From contig CAWKOX010000033.1 of NCBI GenBank assembly GCA_963851095.1, positions 62,001 through 126,000 on the forward strand: a DNA stretch of 64,000 nucleotides, read 5' to 3'. Source of the DNA: Oleispira sp963851095. Lineage in GTDB: Bacteria; Pseudomonadota; Gammaproteobacteria; Pseudomonadales; Oceanobacteraceae. The notes beneath the pieces are model-generated. The model did not search any database. It saw only the letters and a list, made by a program, of their open reading frames with translations, and had not been told where the DNA came from. The position numbers were made by a program, and so were the translations under genes. The first letter of the stretch is position 1. Each line of letters opens with the position of its first letter. Shown here piece after piece: positions 59,767-64,000 of this stretch.

Positions 59767-60747
59767 TTAAAGCAGGTGCTTTTTAAGGAAGCGCTCTATT
59801 TTCTCTAATTCTATCTCTTCGATATTTTCAATAGGGTTGAAAGGTGTGCCATCAAAGTATCTAGCGGTTGTGCCTTCACCGTCAGGACTCTTATGATCAA
59901 CATCGATTGAGTCTCTCCAGCGCTCTGCATGGGTACGCCACTCTACTATATTGACCAGTTCAGGTGGGGTAAACCAAACGTCCCAAGTTAGTACGTTACT
60001 TTTTTGCAGCATATTGCCTGAGCCTAGATTAAATATATCCATGACGAGTTCGTTGAATTCATCAACCATTGGATTATCCACTTTAATGATTGGGCCAATC
60101 TCAACGCCTAGATTGGCAACGCCCCATGCTTCTTCTGTATGTTTTGCAAAAGAAGGGATGTCGAAGTTTGTTGTCTCACCTTTACGTAATGGAAATATAG
60201 GTTCTTGGGGGTTGCCCGGCTTGTGAGTAGATACTCTAATTGCTCTGGATTTTTCGAAAGGAAAGGGCAGCTTATTATCTTTAAATAAGTCCCAAATCAG
60301 TTTAACCTTTTCTTTTTGATGCGCACTTGGGCTAAACCATATTTTACCCACTACCGACATATCGCCAGCAATTTCTTTCGTGGCTTCATTTACCCAGCCT
60401 CTTTGTCCGGTGACCGTGACTTCTACATTTAAGGTGCCAAAGGAAGGAGAGTAAGTTCCTTGTTGTGGGCAAATGATCGAAAATACTCTACCTTGATCGT
60501 TATAGCCAAGCCTAGAAATGTCGGGGGCAAACATTTGAAAGCAGCGTTTGGGGTCTGCTTCTCCCTTTCGAGTTTCCCAACTGAATTCTGGCCACTTTAC
60601 AGCTTGCTGGCGCTGAAGTTTGTCGATGTTCGACATGTTGTCCAGTAAGGGGAGTGATAATAGATTTGGGGTAGGGTATGGGAATTGAGAGATTGATTCT
60701 TCAAATCCACCTATCCAGCCTGGGACTGCTTTATTTTCTGAGCTCAT
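59767..60747 (-). CDS. Unknown conserved-looking soluble protein
   Basis: A 326-residue protein with no signal peptide or membrane helix. I start at 60747, because GGAAGA lies 9 bases upstream of that ATG. It has Trp- and Pro-rich blocks (KWPEFSWETRKGEADPKRCF, GKIWFSPSAHQKEK, AWGVANLGVEIGP, LTWDVWFTPPELVNIVEWR). No family recognised. It is followed on the same strand by the two-TGA gene, and the two may have formed one operon. Confidence 0.6.
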   Translation of the reverse strand: MSSENKAVPGWIGGFEESISQFPYPTPNLLSLPLLDNMSNIDKLQRQQAVKWPEFSWETRKGEADPKRCFQMFAPDISRLGYNDQGRVFSIICPQQGTYSPSFGTLNVEVTVTGQRGWVNEATKEIAGDMSVVGKIWFSPSAHQKEKVKLIWDLFKDNKLPFPFEKSRAIRVSTHKPGNPQEPIFPLRKGETTNFDIPSFAKHTEEAWGVANLGVEIGPIIKVDNPMVDEFNELVMDIFNLGSGNMLQKSNVLTWDVWFTPPELVNIVEWRTHAERWRDSIDVDHKSPDGEGTTARYFDGTPFNPIENIEEIELEKIERFLKKHLL

Positions 60748-61009
60748 AATTGATTCTTCCATTGGAAAGTTATTCACTGTTCATATCGCATGTCGTTTCA
60801 ATACCAGATAACGCTATCTAGTGGACTACTAGATAAATACAATTGGGAAATCTTTGCTATAAGGCAAAAGTTTGAGATCACGGAACCATCAGCAGAGTGG
60901 CAATCTCGCGTGTATGTAACTCTATTATTTTCGGTTATGCAGGCAGAATTGAAGCTGTTAAAGTTAGGCCCTGTAATAGAAGCAATAATTTTACCGAGTA
61001 GGATCATTT

Positions 61010-61462
61010 ATGGATTTATCGCTTTCAGTCAAAATTGCCTTAACGTCTGCGTTTGTGTTTTTCATGCTCGCGTTAATTACCGGCGTTTGGAAATACCGCC
61101 TGATGACCCAGTCAGAAAAGGGACAGTCGCGCTATTACGTTGATATCGCCCACCGTTCTTCTTTTTTATACGCTTATGCGGCTTTGTTGCTAGCGGTATT
61201 TTCTTATTTGAGTCAGTTCTCAGCGTGGCTAAATACACTAGCGGTGCTAGGATCAGTGTTTTTCTATTTGGCGGCGGTGCTTGGTTATGTTTATCAGGGC
61301 ATTATAAATAAGACCAGTAATCAAATACGTTCTTCTATTCGTAAAGAGCCTTCTTCGACACCTATGTGGTTAACGCATCTTTTTACTTACAGTTTGATTG
61401 TTGCGGAAATTGGTGGCGCTTTGATTTTAGGTTTGGGGGCCATGCTGGCTATTTGGGTATAA
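61010..61462 (+). CDS. Conserved four-helix membrane protein
   Basis: A 150-residue inner-membrane protein with four hydrophobic segments (about 10-28, 52-68, 75-97, 122-148). LITGVWKYR, YYVDIAHRSSFLYAYA and LIVAEIGGALIL resemble a membrane family seen beside DCC-type genes in other gammaproteobacteria, from memory. A leftward start at 60790 would give another frame but without features. It ends 4 bases before the DCC gene, so they are co-transcribed. The function is not known. Confidence 0.65.
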   Translation: MDLSLSVKIALTSAFVFFMLALITGVWKYRLMTQSEKGQSRYYVDIAHRSSFLYAYAALLLAVFSYLSQFSAWLNTLAVLGSVFFYLAAVLGYVYQGIINKTSNQIRSSIRKEPSSTPMWLTHLFTYSLIVAEIGGALILGLGAMLAIWV

Positions 61463-61466
61463 GTTT

Positions 61467-61904
61467 ATGAACTCAACTAATTTACCGCCTAATGTGGGTA
61501 TGGCTGATAAAATCATTCTATTTGATGGTGTCTGTAAGCTCTGTAATGCTTGGAGCAGTTTTATAATCCAGCATGATCATAAGCACGCCTTTAAATTGTG
61601 TAGCGTGCAATCTCCTGAAGGGCAGAAAATTCTACAACACTTTGGCTTATCCACAGAGATTTATGACAGTATGCTTGTGGTTGCGGGGGATGCTGTTTAT
61701 CAACAAAGTGATGCCTTCTTTCAAGTGGTTGGGAAGCTCGGCTATCCTTGGAAGCTTTTATGTATTTTTAGAATAATTCCTAGATCTCCTCGTAATTGGT
61801 TATACGATCGCATTGCGTTAAATCGTTATCGTTTATTTGGCAAGTATGATTATTGCTCGTTACCCACACCTGATCATGAGGCTAGATACTTAAGTGAACA
61901 GTAA
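61467..61904 (+). CDS. DCC/DUF393 thiol-disulfide oxidoreductase family protein
   Basis: A 145-residue protein. ILFDGVCKLCNAWSSFIIQHD is the DCC motif (DGxCxxC) that opens this thioredoxin-like family. The C-terminal part has the pattern WKLLCIFRIIPRSPRNWLYDRIALNRY, also typical. The biochemical role is unproven. Middle gene of a three-gene cluster; its 3' end overlaps the DoxX-like gene by 11 bases. A second methionine at 61500 is an alternative start. Confidence 0.8.
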   Translation: MNSTNLPPNVGMADKIILFDGVCKLCNAWSSFIIQHDHKHAFKLCSVQSPEGQKILQHFGLSTEIYDSMLVVAGDAVYQQSDAFFQVVGKLGYPWKLLCIFRIIPRSPRNWLYDRIALNRYRLFGKYDYCSLPTPDHEARYLSEQ

Positions 61905-62286
61905 TCCATTACAGCAAGTAAATATTGTGAGTCGGGTTTTATTAGGATTTCTGTTTATCTATCATGGCCTAGTCCCAAAAATTCTGTGGCTTAGTACTGC
62001 GGAGGTTCATTTGGTTGATGTTAGCGGTATCGGTATTTCGGCCACGGTTATCTCACCGCTGGCGGGTGTATTAGAAATACTACTGGGCTGTGCCATTATT
62101 GTGTTGAGAAAGTTTGATTTTTTAATATACGCCGCTGCTACTTCTCTATTAGGTTTATTGGCTTATGTTGCGGCAATGAGCCCTAGTTTTTTAATCGAAG
62201 CGTTCAATCCTGTTACTACCAATATTCTAGGCATTGGGTTGTGTTATTTGATTTTATTAACTCAACGATATGAGAATAGATCATGA
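61894..62286 (+). CDS. DoxX-like membrane protein
   Basis: A 130-residue inner-membrane protein with four hydrophobic helices. LLGFLFIYHGLVPKILW and SPLAGVLEILLGCAIIV resemble the DoxX-like family (DoxX_3 group). It starts with GTG inside the DCC gene and is translationally coupled to it. DCC/DoxX pairs are common but uncharacterised; a thiol redox membrane system is a reasonable inference. Confidence 0.72.
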   Translation: MNSNPLQQVNIVSRVLLGFLFIYHGLVPKILWLSTAEVHLVDVSGIGISATVISPLAGVLEILLGCAIIVLRKFDFLIYAAATSLLGLLAYVAAMSPSFLIEAFNPVTTNILGIGLCYLILLTQRYENRS

Positions 62287-62310
62287 GAGTTACTTAAAGG
62301 CGAAAGCGAA

Positions 62311-62352
62311 AAGGAGGTGATAAATATGTTGCAGTCAAAGCTCATGCAGTAA
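62311..62352 (+). other. Perfect Shine-Dalgarno with an eight-codon mini-frame
   Basis: AAGGAGGTGAT is the full complement of the 16S 3' end. Five bases on, ATG 62326 opens an eight-codon frame (MLQSKLMQ) ending in TAA. It lies after the DoxX-like gene. It could be a leader peptide, a decoy site or the remains of a gene start. Confidence 0.4.
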
Positions 62353-62395
62353 CGTTAAAATGTATTGGTGAATAAAGAAGATATAGCTATAAATA

Positions 62396-63100
62396 TCATT
62401 TTTTATTTATATCAGATTTCATTAATAACTGGGTTAATATCTTCAAACGCTTTCTATTCTCATCACTATCTTTAAATGCCATAACTAATTCTTTCTTCAT
62501 AATGAATAAAGCTTCTAAATCTGTGATGCCTTCTTTATTGGCTAAATGAAGCATGACTTTAGGGTCAGTAATCGCGGCTGAGCTTCGATCTGAGGAGAGC
62601 TTCATGAGAAGCGAAAATTCATTGGGAGCATGTTCTATTTGATTAGGATATTTTTTGATAGCATCTTCAAAAACTTTAGGATAAATATAAGTACTCACAA
62701 CTCCGATAGCATGATTTTTAAACAATTCATCTATGCTGTCAAAATTTAAAGCCTGCTGAGTTCTTTTTAGTATTCCTATTTCTGACCAGTCGATGGCAGG
62801 AGATAGTAAAGCATTGTCGAACACATCTTCAGGCCATGCAGGAAAGATAGCTAAATATTCAGGGTCAGTTTTCACTAAATACTTGGCTCTTTGCCAAGGA
62901 AGAAACTCAACAATTAATGTGATGTTATTTTTCTTTAGCAGCTCTTTTAAAATTTTTATTGAGCTGCCTTGGTGAGCTAATTCTGGGCCTGAGTAGGGTG
63001 GCCAGTTTAAGGATGCTATTTTCCAAGTCTCTTCGCTATAGGCCTTAGTCGTGATGGCCATGTAAATAAATACTAAGATACTGAGTTGTTTAAGAAGCAT
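62396..63100 (-). CDS. Periplasmic substrate-binding protein, family 3
   Basis: A 234-residue exported protein (signal peptide of about 22 residues ending AYS-EE). It has the pattern of amino-acid-type binding proteins: WKIASLNWPPYSGPEL, IKILKELLKKNNI, FLPWQRAKYLVK, AIGVVSTYIYP and AAITDPKVMLHLANKEG. It is not next to transporter genes, and the form with WPPY and PWxRA is typical of stand-alone proteins in marine gammaproteobacteria; they may sense rather than import. Ligand unknown. Confidence 0.78.
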   Translation of the reverse strand: MLLKQLSILVFIYMAITTKAYSEETWKIASLNWPPYSGPELAHQGSSIKILKELLKKNNITLIVEFLPWQRAKYLVKTDPEYLAIFPAWPEDVFDNALLSPAIDWSEIGILKRTQQALNFDSIDELFKNHAIGVVSTYIYPKVFEDAIKKYPNQIEHAPNEFSLLMKLSSDRSSAAITDPKVMLHLANKEGITDLEALFIMKKELVMAFKDSDENRKRLKILTQLLMKSDINKK

Positions 63101-63142
63101 CGTTATGACTTCCTTTTATTATTGTTATTATAAAATCTGCGC

Positions 63143-63637
63143 TTAGGCTTCATCATCCTTGTAGGGATTATCAAAGTCTAATTCGGCCATGACTACTCGC
63201 TCAATGCCTTCCATTTCTTCCGCTTCTTCGTCTTCTATATGATCATAACCTAGAAGGTGTAAGCAGCCGTGCACGGTCATGTGTGCCCAATGTGCGGTTA
63301 ATGTTTTGCCTTGCTCAATGGCTTCGCGTTCTACCACCTGCTTGCAAATAATCAGATCCCCTAATAAAGGAATGGGTACGTGGGCAGGAGCTTCAAACGG
63401 AAAAGATAATACATTGGTGGGTTTATCTTTGCCGCGATATTCAAAGTTTAATTCTTGGCTTTCGGCTTCGTCGACAATACGAATTGTTAGCTCGGGTTCT
63501 TCGTATTCTGTGCGCGTGATTAACGCTGCGCTGGCCCACTGAGATAATTGTTCTTCAGTGGGGAGGTCGTTTTCTTTTTCTACTGCGATTTGTATGTCTA
63601 ACTGCAGTTCTAATTCTACTGGGTTTTGCTTAGTCAT
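63143..63637 (-). CDS. ybeY: Endoribonuclease/rRNA maturation factor YbeY
   Basis: A 164-residue protein. The zinc motif is HMTVHGCLHLLGYDH (HGxLHLxGYDH), preceded by YRGKDKPTNVLSFPFE. It takes part in 16S 3'-end processing and ribosome quality control. Its ATG overlaps the stop of the upstream PhoH-like gene by one base, the usual ybeZ-ybeY arrangement. Acidic C-terminal tail. Confidence 0.94.
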   Translation of the reverse strand: MTKQNPVELELQLDIQIAVEKENDLPTEEQLSQWASAALITRTEYEEPELTIRIVDEAESQELNFEYRGKDKPTNVLSFPFEAPAHVPIPLLGDLIICKQVVEREAIEQGKTLTAHWAHMTVHGCLHLLGYDHIEDEEAEEMEGIERVVMAELDFDNPYKDDEA

Positions 63638-64000
63638 TATTTATCTTGTTCACTTTTACTGTCAGGTGTTGCGGTAAGAATGGCGTGGGTTGCTTGCAGT
63701 TGTGCACTTTGCTCTAGGGCGATGCGCTTTTGTTCTGCATGTTTAGCATCACTGCGTTTTTTCTCTGCGCGTTCGAACTTGTCATAAGCGTCGACGACTT
63801 TTTGTACCATAGGGTGACGGACAACGTCGGAGTTAGCAAAGCGGGTTAGCCCGATACCTTCTACGCCCTCTAATACGTCGAGTACGTGACGTAAGCCTGA
63901 TTGTACACCACGCGGTAGGTCGACTTGGGTAATATCGCCAGTGACGACGGCTTTGGAGCCAAAACCAATGCGGGTTAAGAACATTTTCATTTGTTCACGG
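63637..64000 (-). CDS. ybeZ: PhoH-like ATPase YbeZ, C-terminal part (cut by window edge)
   Basis: The frame runs out of the window at base 64000, reading REQMKMFLTRIGFGSKAVVTGDITQVDLP, a conserved PhoH segment (QMKMFLTRIG and GDxxQxDLP). The C-terminal end of about 55 residues is charged and variable. The N-terminal ATP-binding half is outside the window. It lies upstream of ybeY with an overlap of one base (TAATG), as in other proteobacteria. Confidence 0.9.
   Translation of the reverse strand, partial: REQMKMFLTRIGFGSKAVVTGDITQVDLPRGVQSGLRHVLDVLEGVEGIGLTRFANSDVVRHPMVQKVVDAYDKFERAEKKRSDAKHAEQKRIALEQSAQLQATHAILTATPDSKSEQDK

Noticed and set aside
60790..61143. Open frame of 117 codons before the membrane-protein gene
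   Set aside because: Its second half lies in another frame of the clearly coding gene at 61010, and it shows no family features.

Overview
The window reads as a chromosomal segment of a marine gammaproteobacterium (order Oceanospirillales). By eye it is moderately AT-rich, with many TTG and GTG starts. The best taxonomic clue is a broken gene at 43609-44035 whose two surviving ends closely resemble, from memory, the PET-hydrolase/cutinase-like esterase of Oleispira antarctica. I therefore infer an Oleispira-like, lipid-degrading cold-marine bacterium; 16S or whole-genome comparison would decide. I saw no rRNA, tRNA, CRISPR array, integrase or intact insertion sequence.

Layout. 1-360 is the end of mgtE. 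0.6-10.1 kb holds a polyamine set: arginine decarboxylase (speA), carboxy(nor)spermidine dehydrogenase and decarboxylase, a BCCT transporter and agmatinase (speB). Together these give arginine > agmatine > putrescine > (probably) spermidine. 10.2-13 kb has an MscS channel, a nitroreductase and an AraC regulator. 13.0-15.2 kb has a secreted lipase with its foldase, then a dienoyl-CoA isomerase and a large M60/ImpA-like lipoprotein protease. 19.3-22.9 kb has a ParD-like gene with a methionine aminopeptidase, an SDR enzyme and an amidase. 23.1-27.8 kb is a zinc-starvation operon behind a near-perfect Zur box: COG0523 GTPase, ZnuD-like TonB receptor and AztD-like lipoprotein. 28-30 kb has a lipoprotein overlapping a second, zinc-type lipase. 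30-37.5 kb is mixed housekeeping and signalling.

37.7-44.9 kb is a decayed accessory region. It has an unknown two-gene unit (the second gene frameshifted), a broken SUMF1/NirV-like lipoprotein gene, an Lnt-like gene cut at both ends, a lipase-foldase fragment, a PET-hydrolase gene with an out-of-frame internal deletion, and a duplicated tail of ppaC with its terminator. The intact ppaC and an AraC gene lie among them. 44.9-47.4 kb is a nirK-nirV-sco nitrite reductase operon. 47.5-54.6 kb has a flavoprotein with a DnaJ-type zinc finger, small proteins, a Gre-like factor, a diguanylate cyclase and ahpF/ahpC. 54.9-59 kb has an amino-acid-type chemoreceptor and a TetR/Old Yellow Enzyme pair sharing an operator. 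59-62.3 kb has a gene with two in-frame TGA codons, an unknown gene and a membrane-protein/DCC/DoxX cluster. The window ends with a periplasmic binding protein, ybeY and the end of the PhoH-like gene ybeZ.

Themes: lipid and ester hydrolysis with several enzymes kept and others decaying; metal handling (Mg, Zn, Cu); nitrosative, electrophile and peroxide stress; c-di-GMP signalling.
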